A stretch of 64,000 nt of DNA. It comes from Odontesthes bonariensis (taxonomy: Eukaryota > Chordata > Actinopteri > Atheriniformes > Atherinopsidae). The stretch is taken from the NCBI RefSeq assembly GCF_027942865.1, contig NC_134509.1, positions 12,984,017 through 13,048,016 on the forward strand. Direction: 5' to 3'. Position numbers and translations under genes: made by a program. Under the pieces are notes generated by a model. It worked only from the letters and a program-made list of their open reading frames with translations, did no database searches and was not told where the DNA came from. Position 1 is the stretch's first letter, and each line of letters starts with the position of its first letter. Shown here piece after piece: positions 47,720 through 59,402 of this stretch.

Positions 47720-49499
47720 TGTTATGCCTGCCCAAAGACGTGGAAATTCTATCTTACAGAAACTCCCCTTTTTTAGGTTTTAAGGTAGTTTTACAAAAAA
47801 GGCCTTCCTCTTCAGATGCCAGATAAGCTGCAGTTCCCTCCCAATTCTTTTTTTCTTTTGTATAATGACCGGTTGTGTGTGCACCTCCTATAGCTTGTGA
47901 AGTACAGTAATCGTAACAGCTTATTTTCTTGGTGATGTTGGCCGCATTTTCTGTATTTTCTGAGTTATTTTATTTATTTTTTAGAAAGGTTTACAAAAGG
48001 GTTTCAAACTGGACTCCCTCTTCAGATGCCAGATAAGCTTCAGTTTTCTCCTATTTTTTTCTTTAAATTTTGTTTATAATGATGGCAATAACAGTAGCAG
48101 CCTCTTTTGTTTAATTTTTTTCTTAATGGTGTAATGTACGCCTCATTTTCAGCACTGACCTTACTTGAAGAAAAAAAACTTAAAGGTTCACAAAGTTTGT
48201 ATTTTCTGTCTAAACCTGGTCTAAATTTTGCCTGCACTTGGTTATGTGTAGATTTTAGGTGTATTTGACCTTCAAAGTTTACCAAAATATAAAAAATGTC
48301 ATTCAAACTGCATTTGCCTTGTTTACTTTTTACTTATACTTTTCATTACATTACTTAAGTACATCTATTTTTACAGTAATTCTCATACTTAAGTACAAGA
48401 CGTTTCGGATACTTTAAGACTTTAACTCAAGTAACATTTCAGTCAGTAACTTGGACTTTTACCAAAGTCATATTTTGGAGGGGTACCTATACTTTTACTT
48501 GAGTGTGAGATTTCAGTACTTTATACAACACTGTTCGAGAGACTGGTTCTTCAGCACATCAAGGACTGTCTCCGCCCAGACTTCGACCCCCACCAGTTTG
48601 CATGCCGCACCAACAGATCCACAGAGGATGCCATCGCCGTAGCTCTCCACTCTGCGCTGAGCCACCTCAAGCATTACAGCTAAGCTTTCAATACAATCAT
48701 TCCAGACATTCGCATCACCAAACTGGACACACTCGGCCTCCCCCCTCTCACATGTGCCTGGATAAAGGACTTTTTCACCAACTGGCCCCAGACTGTGAGA
48801 CTTGGTCCCCACCTTGAGCCCCCTCCTGTACTGTCTCTACAACTACGATTGCAGTCCGGCCCACAAAAAGAACCGAATCGTCAAGTTTGCTGACGACACC
48901 ACAGTGGTTGGACTCATCTCAAGGGGAGATGAGGCAGCCCACAGAGAGGAGGTTCTGAAGTTGGCAGCCTGGTGTTGAGAGCCAAGAAAACCAAGGAGCT
49001 AATCGTCGACTTCAGGAAGTACCGCACCGACCTAGTCCCCCTCTAAATCAACGGCGAGTGTGTGGAGAGGGTCCACACCTTCCGGTTTCATGGCGTCCTC
49101 ATCTCCGCTGACATCTCCTGGACAGACAACATCACAGCGGTCATAAAAAAGGCTCAGCAACAGCTACACTTCCTGAGAGTCCTCAGGAAGCACAATTTGG
49201 ACTCAAACCTGCTGCTGACCTTCTACCGCTCATCCATCGAGAGCCTGCTGACATACTGTATCACAGTATGGTACGGCAGCTGCACCAAGGCAGACAGGGA
49301 GAGGCTTCAGAGAGTAGTGAAGACAGGGCAGAGGATCATTGGCTGCCCTCTCCCCTCCCTGATGGACATTTACACTTTCCGCTGCCTCAGCAGAGCAAAA
49401 ACCATCACCAAGGACAGCTCCCACCTGATCGACAGATTCAGTGGGTATAGAAAATGGATGGATAAACTGCTGGTAAAATTAGGGATGTCAGGGTTATAG

Positions 49500-50218
49500 A
49501 TTTTGATGGTACGATTGTCATCTGAGAAACAATCATGATTTTATGATTATTTTGTATTAATTCATTTTTGAACAGTACTAATTAAGATAATCACAGACCT
49601 CTGCTCTTTAAACATAATTTTTGATGATCCCAGCTATGTGCTGTCAGATTTTTCTTTTCTTTTCATTAAATAAAAAAAAAAACTCTAAGCTAACATTAAC
49701 AAAATTGATCTTATTAGTGCCTCTTTTGCTATGACAGGTCAAATTGTTCGCGGTCCGTTTCCTGCTGTGCAGCACACCAGGAAGTTATAAATGAAAAGAA
49801 CTTGTGTGTCGCATTTAAAACTACGTAAGAACAGTAAGCTAACTCTGCATGTCTTTTTTTCTTCAGACATCCATTTGGATGTCTTGAATGTAGGTCATAT
49901 CAGTGCAATGAAATTGGACCTCTGGGTCTCTTTTAAAGAGGTACTAAACACATAGGCATGTTTTATTTAAGTATGTCCTGCTGTGACCTGTGGTTGGACC
50001 ATCCAACTCAACACATAACCAGTTTTTGTGGGCCATGTTGCAACATGACATGTGGATGGGTAACCAACTCATGTCAATTGAGTCAGAAACCTGGATAGGA
50101 TAACATTGTATTGTTTGAACTCGCACATTGATCTTTGATGATGCACAATGTTCTTAAAATTAAATTACTTCACATAGGATTAAAATTAATTAGATTGTGA
50201 AATTATTATAAATATGGT
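49500..50218. other. Arm DNA with no recognised element
   Basis: AT-rich sequence of the left arm between the LINE and the LTR. No gene or known repeat is seen. It is mirrored at 54740-55459. Confidence 0.5.
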
Positions 50219-50271
50219 CAAGTAAGCAGTTAACTAATTTTAACCAGTCAGCAAGAATATTAGATAATTAC

Positions 50272-50709
50272 TGTTGGGTCTAAAAGTTAACCCAGCTGGA
50301 ACACAGTTCACTCAAGACAACCCCAGTGATCAACAAAACACACAGTGCACAAGATTGTATTTTTACTTGCAAGGGGAGCCAGACGGAGTGACAGAACTTA
50401 CTCCTTCACCCGTGCTCAAACGACTCCATCTGACTTTCCCCGTGTAGTTCTTTTTATTACACAGCTTAGTTACAATCAGCATACGTAAAACAATCTTGTG
50501 AGCAAAATGCAACAAATGTTTCACTGGGACATCTAGTTCCTCACGTGTTGAGTGGTTGCACATTCTCCTGCATGGGAAGACCAGAGCACCCTGTTTCCCA
50601 CAGTTCCCTTGAATTACTTTGTATCACACTAAGCAAAGTTCACACACTACATGTCTGTCTATAAAATGTTGTTTACTAAAAATGAAAATCTATATACAGT
50701 TTTCCAACA
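50272..50709 (-). mobile_element. Endogenous retrovirus LTR (left arm)
   Basis: Read on the minus strand it begins TGTTGG and ends CCCAACA. It contains an AATAAA, and it is preceded by a purine tract (AACAGGAGGGAAA) like a polypurine tract, so it is a 3' LTR. 438 bp. A 53-bp sequence (50219-50271) that abuts the LTR recurs as a direct repeat at about 51205-51257. Confidence 0.7.
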
Positions 50710-50892
50710 TTTCCCTCCTGTTTTTCATTTCTAGTTACCATGAGTCAACATCAACCTAGTACCATTCACATAATGTGTTTTCAGTATTGGTGTCACTTAG
50801 ACTGTAGCATCCTTGCCGAGCTCCTCCGGGTCATGTTGGACAAGTAAGATGTAGTTAGAAAACAGCCCTGCCATCATATTGTTAATCATTGA

Positions 50893-51211
50893 TTTAAGAC
50901 TCAGGAAAACAATGGAGCAAACAGGGAAAGCATGGCCACACTGTTTAGACCTAGTCAAGCTGTACATGCGAATCACACCCACAGGGAATGGTTTAACTCC
51001 ATTTGAAATAGTCCAAGGCAGACCCTTTCGATTACCTGTGTTTGCAGCAGACGAAAATAAAGCAGTAGAAGAGACCACACTGGCAGAATGGATGTGCAAA
51101 ATGTTGCAAGAGAAAGAAATTGTGAGTGCAAATGATCTGCCGAATGCTGTTATTTCTCCACAGGAACGACATGCCAAACCAGGAGATTGGGTCCTGATAA
51201 AAGTCAAGTAA
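50893..51211 (+). pseudogene. Retroviral integrase C-terminal fragment (left arm)
   Basis: Part of the core (SL-type segment LDLVKLYMRITPTGNGLTPF) and the PGDWVLIK motif resemble the end of class I/gamma-like endogenous retrovirus integrase. The fragment runs opposite to the adjacent LTR. It is truncated at both ends and cannot encode a working enzyme. On the LTR strand, 50797-50890 could be the end of another viral frame (HDPEELGKDATV then stop). Confidence 0.65.
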
Positions 51212-51305
51212 GCAGTTAACTAATTTTAACCAGTCAGCAAGAATATTAGATAATTACATTTGACTGACGTGAGCAGCAAAACCTGAACATACAAACATGC
51301 CACCA

Positions 51306-51490
51306 TACAATATACACTCAACGGCCACTTCATTAGAATAGAATGGAATGCCTTTTGTTGTCACTACACACAAGTACAATGAGATTAAAAGCAATTCCTC
51401 ATTCAGTACAGGCAAAAAATGTATAACGACATACAAGTAGTGCAAAGATTTATACAACATAAAACTGCTAGTGCAGAGAAACATACAGTA
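51306..51490 (-). repeat. LINE 3' tail (left arm)
   Basis: On the minus strand: CTCATTGTACTTGTGTGTAG ... GGCATTCCATTCTATTCTA, the 3' end type of L2-like fish LINEs ending in a TTCTA-type repeat. Mirrored at 53468-53652. Confidence 0.55.
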
Positions 51491-51530
51491 TATGCAATAT
51501 TTTAAGTAAATGGATTCACAGTATTTTCAT

Positions 51531-51896
51531 CCATCCATTTTCTATGCCCGCTGAATCTGTCTGTAGGGTCGCGGGAGCCTATCCCGGCTGTCATCGGGCA
51601 AGAGGCAGGGTACACCCTGAACAGGTCGCCAGTCCATCACAGGGTCACACAGAGACAAATGAGAGAAACAACCACACACGCTCACACTCCCTCCAAAGGA
51701 CAAATTTAGACACACCAATTAACCTAACATGTATGTTTTTGGACAGTGGAAGGAAGCTGGAGTACCCAGAGAGAACCCACACATACACAGGGAGAACATG
51801 CAAACTCCACACAGAAAGGCCTCAGCCGGGAGTTGAACCTAGAACCTTCTTGCTGTGAGGCGATGGTGCTAACAACCACACCACCGTGCAGCCTCC
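51531..51896 (+). repeat. CATCCATTTTCTA repeat (left arm)
   Basis: Near full-length copy of the family defined at 31077-31446, from CATCCATCCATTTTCTATGC to CACCGTGCAGCC. Its mirror at 53062-53427 differs by a cluster of substitutions. Confidence 0.85.
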
Positions 51897-52283
51897 AGCA
51901 GTTTCTCATTTTTAGAATTTTAACCAACTGCTGTACATGTCATATTGATTTGATTGATTTTAGCGTAAGTGAAGAAATAACACCGCAGGCAAAATTTGGT
52001 ATAGAAAATTAAAAATTATAAAACTATGTCAGATGCGCGCAAACATTGACACTTAAGGAATTCATATTTGTTCTTACGTTATCATACATTTGGACTCAGT
52101 TTCAATAACTGCAAACATCCTCTCAATCACTTATGTGATTGACCACTCTTGGTGAGTCAGCCAAGCCTGTTCCAGGTAGAAATGTTTTAACTACTGGATG
52201 ATTTCCACTGAAATTTTGTACAACTGTACACATCAAAATTTAAACTTTTACCCATTGTTATATAGTTATATAGATTTTGGTAG

Positions 52284-52383
52284 ATCATCAACCGGCTAAA
52301 AGATGATGACATTGATGAGGATGTCCTCTCCTTTGAAGATAACTGTCGGATAAGGAATTTCCTCCGAAAACTCAAAGAAACTG
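52284..52383 (+). pseudogene. Unidentified exon-like segment next to the axis (left arm)
   Basis: TTTTGGTAG acceptor, 100 bp open in one frame, and a GTCAGTAAG donor. It reads IINRLKDDDIDEDVLSFED followed by NCRIRNFLRKLKETG, an acidic then basic stretch with a protein-like composition. I do not recognise the protein. A mirror copy sits on the minus strand at 52575-52674. It may be an orphan exon of a gene trapped when the palindrome formed, or a chance frame. Confidence 0.4.
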
Positions 52384-52432
52384 GTCAGTAAGGTGTTATC
52401 TTAACTTATTCAATCAATTTTACGACCCTTTT

Positions 52433-52525
52433 CAGTTCCTCAGAATTTTGAATAGATTACTAATTCAATGTGGCATGGTCTTCATCTGAGTCACTGATAC
52501 GACAGTCTATGTGTGTGGGTGTGTT
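52433..52525. other. Spacer of the giant inverted repeat
   Basis: 93 bp of unique sequence between the arms. The last arm bases are CAATTTTACG(A)CCCTTTT at the left and AAAAGGG(A)CGTAAAATTG at the right, with one mismatch. The axis is at about 52479. Confidence 0.9.
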
Positions 52526-52574
52526 AAAAGGGACGTAAAATTGATTGAATAAGTTAAGATAACACCTTACTGAC

Positions 52575-52674
52575 CAGTTTCTTTGAGTTTTCGGAGGAAA
52601 TTCCTTATCCGACAGTTATCTTCAAAGGAGAGGACATCCTCATCAATGTCATCATCTTTTAGCCGGTTGATGAT
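52575..52674 (-). pseudogene. Unidentified exon-like segment next to the axis (right arm)
   Basis: Mirror of 52284-52383 with the same frame and splice-like borders. A diverged ~110-bp stretch shared with intron 12 of lipoxygenase B (about 42270-42370) lies nearby at 52745-52855, and likely represents a dispersed repeat. Confidence 0.4.
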
Positions 52675-53061
52675 CTACCAAAATCTATATAACTATATAA
52701 CAATGGGTAAAAGTTTAAATTTTGATGTGTACAGTTGTACAAAATTTCAGTGGAAATCATCCAGTAGTTAAAACATTTCTACCTGGAACAGGCTTGGCTG
52801 ACTCACCAAGAGTGGTCAATCACATAAGTGATTGAGAGGATGTTTGCAGTTATTGAAACTGAGTCCAAATGTATGATAACGTAAGAACAAATATGAATTC
52901 CTTAAGTGTCAATGTTTGCGCGCATCTGACATAGTTTTATAATTTTTAATTTTCTATACCAAATTTTGCCTGCGGTGTTATTTCTTCACTTACGCTAAAA
53001 TCAATCAAATCAATATGACATGTACAGCAGTTGGTTAAAATTCTAAAAATGAGAAACTGCT

Positions 53062-53427
53062 GGAGGCTGCACGGTGGTGTGGTTGTTAGCACCATTGCCT
53101 CACAGCAAGAAGGTTCTAGGTTCAACTCCTGGTTGGAGCATTTCTGTGTGGAGTTTGCGTGTTCTCCCTGTGTATGTGTGGGTTCTCTCTGGGTACTCCA
53201 GCTTCCTTCCACTGTCCAAAAACATACATGTTAGGTTAATTGGTGTGTCTAAATTTGTCCTTTGGAGGGAGTGTGAGCGTGTGTGGTTGTTTCTCTCATT
53301 TGTCTCTGTGTGACCCTGTGATGGACTGGCGACCTGTTCAGGGTGTACCCTGCCTCTTGCCCGATGACAGCCGGGATAGGCTCCCGCGACCCTACAGACA
53401 GATTCAGCGGGCATAGAAAATGGATGG
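53062..53427 (-). repeat. CATCCATTTTCTA repeat (right arm)
   Basis: Mirror of 51531-51896. A cluster of differences near 53127-53142 separates it from the left copy. Confidence 0.85.
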
Positions 53428-53467
53428 ATGAAAATACTGTGAATCCATTTACTTAAAATATTGCATA

Positions 53468-53652
53468 TACTGTATGTTTCTCTGCACTAGCAGTTTTATG
53501 TTGTATAAATCTTTGCACTACTTGTATGTCGTTATACATTTTTTGCCTGTACTGAATGAGGAGTTGCTTTTAATCTCATTGTACTTGTGTGTAGTGACAA
53601 CAAAAGGCATTCCATTCTATTCTAATGAAGTGGCCGTTGAGTGTATATTGTA
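53468..53652 (+). repeat. LINE 3' tail (right arm)
   Basis: Mirror of 51306-51490: TCTCATTGTACTTGTGTG then GGCATTCCATTCTATTCTA. Confidence 0.55.
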
Positions 53653-53746
53653 TGGTGGCATGTTTGTATGTTCAGGTTTTGCTGCTCACGTCAGTCAAAT
53701 GTAATTATCTAATATTCTTGCTGACTGGTTAAAATTAGTTAACTGC

Positions 53747-54065
53747 TTACTTGACTTTTATCAGGACCCAATCTCCTGGTTTGGCATGTCGTTCCTGTGG
53801 AGAAAAAACAGCATTCGGCAGATCATTTGCACTCACAATTTCTTTCTCTTGCAACATTTTGCACATCCATTCTGCCAGTGTGGTCTCTTCTACTGCTTTA
53901 TTTTCGTCTGCTGCAAACACAGGTAATCGAAAGGGTCTGCCTTGGACTATTTCAAATGGAGTTAAACCATTCCCTGTGGGTGTGATTCGCATGTACAGCT
54001 TGACTAGGTCTAAACAGTGTGGCCATGCTTTCCCTGTTTGCTCCATTGTTTTCCTGAGTCTTAAA
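53747..54065 (-). pseudogene. Retroviral integrase C-terminal fragment (right arm)
   Basis: Mirror of 50893-51211. One amino-acid difference is visible (NAVFSPQ here, NAVISPQ in the left arm). Truncated remnant. Confidence 0.65.
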
Positions 54066-54248
54066 TCAATGATTAACAATATGATGGCAGGGCTGTTTTC
54101 TAACTACATCTTACTTGTCCAACATGACCCGGAGGAGCTCGGCAAGGATGCTACAGTCTAAGTGACACCAATACTGAAAACACATTATGTGAATGGTACT
54201 AGGTTGATGTTGACTCATGGTAACTAGAAATGAAAAACAGGAGGGAAA

Positions 54249-54686
54249 TGTTGGAAAACTGTATATAGATTTTCATTTTTAGTAAACAACATTTTATAGA
54301 CAGACATGTAGTGTGTGAACTTTGCTTAGTGTGATACAAAGTAATTCAAGGGAACTGTGGGAAACAGGGTGCTCTGGTCTTCCCATGCAGGAGAATGTGC
54401 AACCACTCAACACGTGAGGAACTAGATGTCCCAGTGAAACATTTGTTGCATTTTGCTCACAAGATTGTTTTACGTATGCTGATTGTAACTAAGCTGTGTA
54501 ATAAAAAGAACTACACGGGGAAAGTCAGATGGAGTCGTTTGAGCACGGGTGAAGGAGTAAGTTCTGTCACTCCGTCCGGCTCCCCTTGCAAGTAAAAATA
54601 CAATCTTGTGCACTGTGTGTTTTGTTGATCACTGGGGTTGTCTTGAGTGAACTGTGTTCCAGCTGGGTTAACTTTTAGACCCAACA
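54249..54686 (+). mobile_element. Endogenous retrovirus LTR (right arm)
   Basis: 438-bp mirror of 50272-50709, TGTTGG...CCAACA, preceded by the purine tract AACAGGAGGGAAA at about 54236-54248. The flanking 53-bp direct repeats are at about 53702-53755 and 54687-54740. Confidence 0.7.
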
Positions 54687-57239
54687 GTAATTATCTAATA
54701 TTCTTGCTGACTGGTTAAAATTAGTTAACTGCTTACTTGACCATATTTATAATAATTTCACAATCTAATTTATTTTTAATCCTATGTGAAGTAATTTAAT
54801 TTTAAGAACATTGTGCATCATCAAAGATCAATGTGCGAGTTCAAACAATACAATGTTATCCTATCCAGGTTTCTGACTCAATTGACATGAGTTGGTTACC
54901 CATCCACATGTCATGTTGCAACATGGCCCACAAAAACTGGTTATGTGTTGAGTTGGATGGTCCAACCACAGGTCACAGCAGGACATACTTAAATAAAACA
55001 TGCCTATGTGTTTAGTACCTCTTTAAAAGAGACCCAGAGGTCCAATTTCATTGCACTGATATGACCTACATTCAAGACATCCAAATGGATGTCTGAAGAA
55101 AAAAAGACATGCAGAGTTAGCTTACTGTTCTTACGTAGTTTTAAATGCGACACACAAGTTCTTTTCATTTATAACTTCCTGGTGTGCTGCACAGCAGGAA
55201 ACGGACCGCGAACAATTTGACCTGTCATAGCAAAAGAGGCACTAATAAGATCAATTTTGTTAATGTTAGCTTAGAGTTTTTTTTTTTATTTAATGAAAAG
55301 AAAAGAAAAATCTGACAGCACATAGCTGGGATCATCAAAAATTATGTTTAAAGAGCAGAGGTCTGTGATTATCTTAATTAGTACTGTTCAAAAATGAATT
55401 AATACAAAATAATCATAAAATCATGATTGTTTCTCAGATGACAATCGTACCATCAAAATCTATAACCCTGACATCCCTAATTTTACCAGCAGTTTATCCA
55501 TCCATTTTCTATACCCACTGAATCTGTCGATCAGGTGGGAGCTGTCCTTGGTGATGGTTTTTGCTCTGCTGAGGCAGCGGAAAGTGTAAATGTCCATCAG
55601 GGAGGGGAGAGGGCAGCCAATGATCCTCTGCCCTGTCTTCACTACTCTCTGAAGCCTCTCCCTGTCTGCCTTGGTGCAGCTGCCGTACCATACTGTGATA
55701 CAGTATGTCAGCAGGCTCTTGATGGATGAGCGGTAGAAGGTCAGCAGCAGGTTTGAGTCCAAATTGTGCTTCCTGAGGACTCTCAGGAAGTGTAGCTGTT
55801 GCTGAGCCTTTTTTATGACCGCTGTGATGTTGTCTGTCCAGGAGATGTCAGCGGAGATGAGGACGCCATGAAACCGGAAGGTGTGGACCCTCTCCACACA
55901 CTCGCCATTGATTTAGAGGGGGACTAGGTCGGTGCGGTACTTCCTGAAGTCGACGATTAGCTCCTTGGTTTTCTTGGCTCTCAACACCAGGCTGCCAACT
56001 TCAGAACCTCCTCTCTGTGGGCTGCCTCATCTCCCCTTGAGATGAGTCCAACCACTGTGGTGTCGTCAGCAAACTTGACGATTCGGTTCTTTTTGTGGGC
56101 CGGACTGCAATCGTAGTTGTAGAGACAGTACAGGAGGGGGCTCAAGGTGGGGACCAAGTCTCACAGTCTGGGGCCAGTTGGTGAAAAAGTCCTTTATCCA
56201 GGCACATGTGAGAGGGGGGAGGCCGAGTGTGTCCAGTTTGGTGATGCGAATGTCTGGAATGATTGTATTGAAAGCTTAGCTGTAATGCTTGAGGTGGCTC
56301 AGCGCAGAGTGGAGAGCTACGGCGATGGCATCCTCTGTGGATCTGTTGGTGCGGCATGCAAACTGGTGGGGGTCGAAGTCTGGGCGGAGACAGTCCTTGA
56401 TGTGCTGAAGAACCAGTCTCTCGAACAGTGTTGTATAAAGTACTGAAATCTCACACTCAAGTAAAAGTATAGGTACCCCTCCAAAATATGACTTTGGTAA
56501 AAGTCCAAGTTACTGACTGAAATGTTACTTGAGTTAAAGTCTTAAAGTATCCGAAACGTCTTGTACTTAAGTATGAGAATTACTGTAAAAATAGATGTAC
56601 TTAAGTAATGTAATGAAAAGTATAAGTAAAAAGTAAACAAGGCAAATGCAGTTTGAATGACATTTTTTATATTTTGGTAAACTTTGAAGGTCAAATACAC
56701 CTAAAATCTACACATAACCAAGTGCAGGCAAAATTTAGACCAGGTTTAGACAGAAAATACAAACTTTGTGAACCTTTAAGTTTTTTTTCTTCAAGTAAGG
56801 TCAGTGCTGAAAATGAGGCGTACATTACACCATTAAGAAAAAAATTAAACAAAAGAGGCTGCTACTGTTATTGCCATCATTATAAACAAAATTTAAAGAA
56901 AAAAATAGGAGAAAACTGAAGCTTATCTGGCATCTGAAGAGGGAGTCCAGTTTGAAACCCTTTTGTAAACCTTTCTAAAAAATAAATAAAATAACTCAGA
57001 AAATACAGAAAATGCGGCCAACATCACCAAGAAAATAAGCTGTTACGATTACTGTACTTCACAAGCTATAGGAGGTGCACACACAACCGGTCATTATACA
57101 AAAGAAAAAAAGAATTGGGAGGGAACTGCAGCTTATCTGGCATCTGAAGAGGAAGGCCTTTTTTGTAAAACTACCTTAAAACCTAAAAAAGGGGAGTTTC
57201 TGTAAGATAGAATTTCCACGTCTTTGGGCAGGCATAACA

Positions 57240-57816
57240 TAGCCTGGGCGAAAGCCGACTGTTGACTCCGTCAAACAGTCTGGGAAAACCCAAGAGGAAT
57301 CCGTTTCCATGGAGGGTGGGACCTTACTCAGCAACTTAAATTCATTGGAGTTCCCTTAACCAATCAGTAATGTTTAGAAAGGACGTAGGTTATGCGCCGA
57401 GGTTCATGCTTACTCTCGCGATGCTCTAGCTCGGGAATCAAGCGTCCCACATCCGCTTTCATTACCAAACTTTTCCCAAAGCCAGTTGGAAGGAGAGCTA
57501 CGACATCCTTGCCACTAACAAAGTTGACGAGGCATTCCTCTTGCTCTTGTTTCAATTGTGTAATGCTCTCCAGAGTTGAGACAACTTCATGGATAGCTTC
57601 TAGCGTATCTTCTTCCGTCGCCATGTTTATTTCCGCTGCGGTTGAACTACAATTACATGGACTACAATGGACTCCGCGCGTAAGTTCTGCGTCACCACTC
57701 CCAACTGTTTGCTGATTGGCAAAACACTGAGCGAACCGAGGTAGGGGGATTTGGCCAGACTATGTGCGGAGCCAAAATCTTTGGGCGGAAGTACGTAGGA
57801 TGGCGTCGCCAGGCTA
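57240..57816. mobile_element. Gene-fragment-carrying element nested in hAT (right arm)
   Basis: Mirror of 47143-47719, TAGCCTGG...CCAGGCTA, with 9-bp GGCATAACA flanks. Confidence 0.7.
57364..57624 (-). pseudogene. RecQ-like helicase N-terminal fragment (right arm)
   Basis: Mirror of 47335-47595 with the same 86-codon frame including the Walker A motif LLPTGFGKSL, and the same absence of all later helicase motifs. Confidence 0.75.
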
Positions 57817-58289
57817 GGCATAACATGCATAGGGTCAAAACACTGTTGCGTTTTTTTCTCTCTCTCTCTCTTTTTTTTTTTGTAACGAGTAACTAAACCG
57901 AACAATGAAAATGTATTGGAGTAAAAGTATGCAATTAAGTTCGGAAATATAGTGAAATAAAAGTGAAAGTTGTCAAAAAATTTTAAACTCGAGGAAAGTA
58001 CAAAGTATTCCAAAATATACTTAAGTACAGTTGTGAAGTATTTTTACTTCGTTACTATACAACACTGCTCTCGAAGCACTTCATGATTACCGGAGTGAGG
58101 GCCACAGCACGTTAATCATTTAGGCTGGTGGTGGGAGTCTTCTTCGGCACTGGGATGACTGTGGCTGATTTTAGGCAGGGAGGGATGACTGCCTGGGCCA
58201 GGGAGAGGTAGAATATTCTGGTGAAGTGGTGCAGGGAACGGGTGGAGGCAGGGTTCGTGTAGAACAGGAGCCGGGTGTTGGCAGGGTTC

Positions 58290-59201
58290 GATTTTTGGCC
58301 ACTGGAACCTTTCAGAGGGAGACTGGAGACAGATCGGGGGTGTCCCCTGTGAGTCGTGCGCTCCCCTTGGTCATCAAAACTCTCATCAGTTTATCAACCA
58401 TGGTACATCAGATTCCCATACACCGCTGTCCAACAAGTACAAATTAAGAGGGACTTTCATCCCGTGGCTGGACTGCCAATCATAATTGGAGCACGAGACG
58501 CATATACGCATCAAAGCACCCGTGCTGTCGTGGAGCGCACTGAGCTGAAGGCCAGGTGGGTGTGTCTCGATACAGCAGGGGGCAAATAGCCCAGAGAAGG
58601 CATGCCAGATTTGCGCAATATTGCCATGAACGGTCTCCTACAACCTGAACCAGCCCAGGCAGAACAGAAGGTTTGGTGCCAGAAGACCCCCCTCATGGAC
58701 CGTCCCATCAAAGAGCCATCATGATGAGGCAACAACTGATTGCACGGCTTTAGTTGAAGTCATCGATCGCCTGCCCATGGCGAGACGTTTTTTTTTAAGC
58801 CATTTTCATATCAAACCATTTATTTTTTTATTTCGGTGACATTGCGAACTACAGGTGACACAGAATTAATAGCACTCGTAATTGCTTCCCATTTCTTTGC
58901 TTTAGCAGGTCCCGTAATTCCACTGCTGACACTGCTAAAAATGACAGATTTGGATAGAGAGAGGAAGCACAGCCTTATATGGTATTATTTTGGGCGTGGA
59001 GTATGCAAATCTACTATCCTCGTGCACATGAACTTAGATACGCACGGGTGCGATTCATCATTTACGCTGGTCATTTACACACTTTTTCCGAAGTTAAGAG
59101 CGTTTGTTGAATCTGACGTGGCGTGTTCGTACGAGATCTTCTTACGAAAAAAGTAAGAGAAATTTAGAATAAAAATACGAAAATGTTCTTGCATGAGGCC
59201 C
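58290..59201. mobile_element. Truncated Harbinger element (right arm)
   Basis: Mirror of 45032-45943 only. The half containing the transposase N-terminus and the second terminal repeat is deleted, and the remainder is joined to LINE sequence at about 58289 (GGCAGGGTT next to GATTTTTGGCC). Confidence 0.8.
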
Positions 59202-59402
59202 ATTGATGGGAAACTTGGACTGTTGCCCTGAAGTTTACTTTGGGTTCTGACAACACTAGAAAAGATTCAGTTGATGTTTATCACTGGGGATCAAGACTAT
59301 AAAACAAAAATAACAAGCCTACCTAGCAGAAATAAATAAACTATAATATAAAGGCAAATAGATGGTGTGAAGGCCCACGACTTCAGGCTGGTGCTAATCA
59401 GC

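Larger units (their letters stand above)
46893..48533. mobile_element. hAT-type element inside the LINE (left arm)
   Basis: 1,641 bp with inverted ends CAGTGTTGTATA ... TTATACAACACTG and an exact 8-bp target duplication TTCGAGAG (46885-46892 and 48534-48541), the hAT signature. There is no transposase. The interior has a tandemly repeated segment (CTCTTCAGATGCCAGATAAG at about 47808 and 48020) and a second transposon at 47143-47719. Confidence 0.9.
46673..49465 (+). pseudogene. L2/CR1-type LINE reverse transcriptase, interrupted by hAT (left arm)
   Basis: Reverse transcriptase pieces in order: [10 protein letters not shown], then (after the hAT insert) RLVLQHIKDCLRPDFDPHQF, the catalytic motif FADDTTVVGLI, and a C-terminal part at 49062-49440 (HGVLISADISW ... 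LLTFYRSSIESLLTYC). Internal stops (near 48682 and 49047) show it is dead. Its 3' end joins GTGGGTATAGAAAATGGATG, the inverse terminus of the CATCCATTTTCTA repeat. It is mirrored at 55494-58286 (minus). Confidence 0.8.
42626..52432. repeat. Left arm of giant inverted repeat
   Basis: The arm runs from intron 13 of lipoxygenase B to the spacer. Positions x and 104958-x (later 104959-x) are reverse complements near the axis. Beyond the Harbinger element the constant becomes 104233, because the right arm lacks about 729 bp. Scattered base differences exist, such as a clustered change at about 51823-51835. Outside 42626 the similarity with the right side continues, but at the level of the diverged gene paralogues. 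Confidence 0.95.
56426..58067. mobile_element. hAT-type element inside the LINE (right arm)
   Basis: Mirror of 46893-48533 with the 8-bp duplication CTCTCGAA on each side (56418-56425 and 58068-58075). Confidence 0.9.
55494..58286 (-). pseudogene. L2/CR1-type LINE reverse transcriptase with hAT insert (right arm)
   Basis: Mirror of 46673-49465, on the minus strand, with the same FADDTT catalytic motif and the same disabling stops. Confidence 0.8.

Noticed and set aside
51150..51211. Active retroviral gene
   Set aside because: Only a short integrase end is present, inverted next to an LTR, with no gag, protease or complete polymerase frame.
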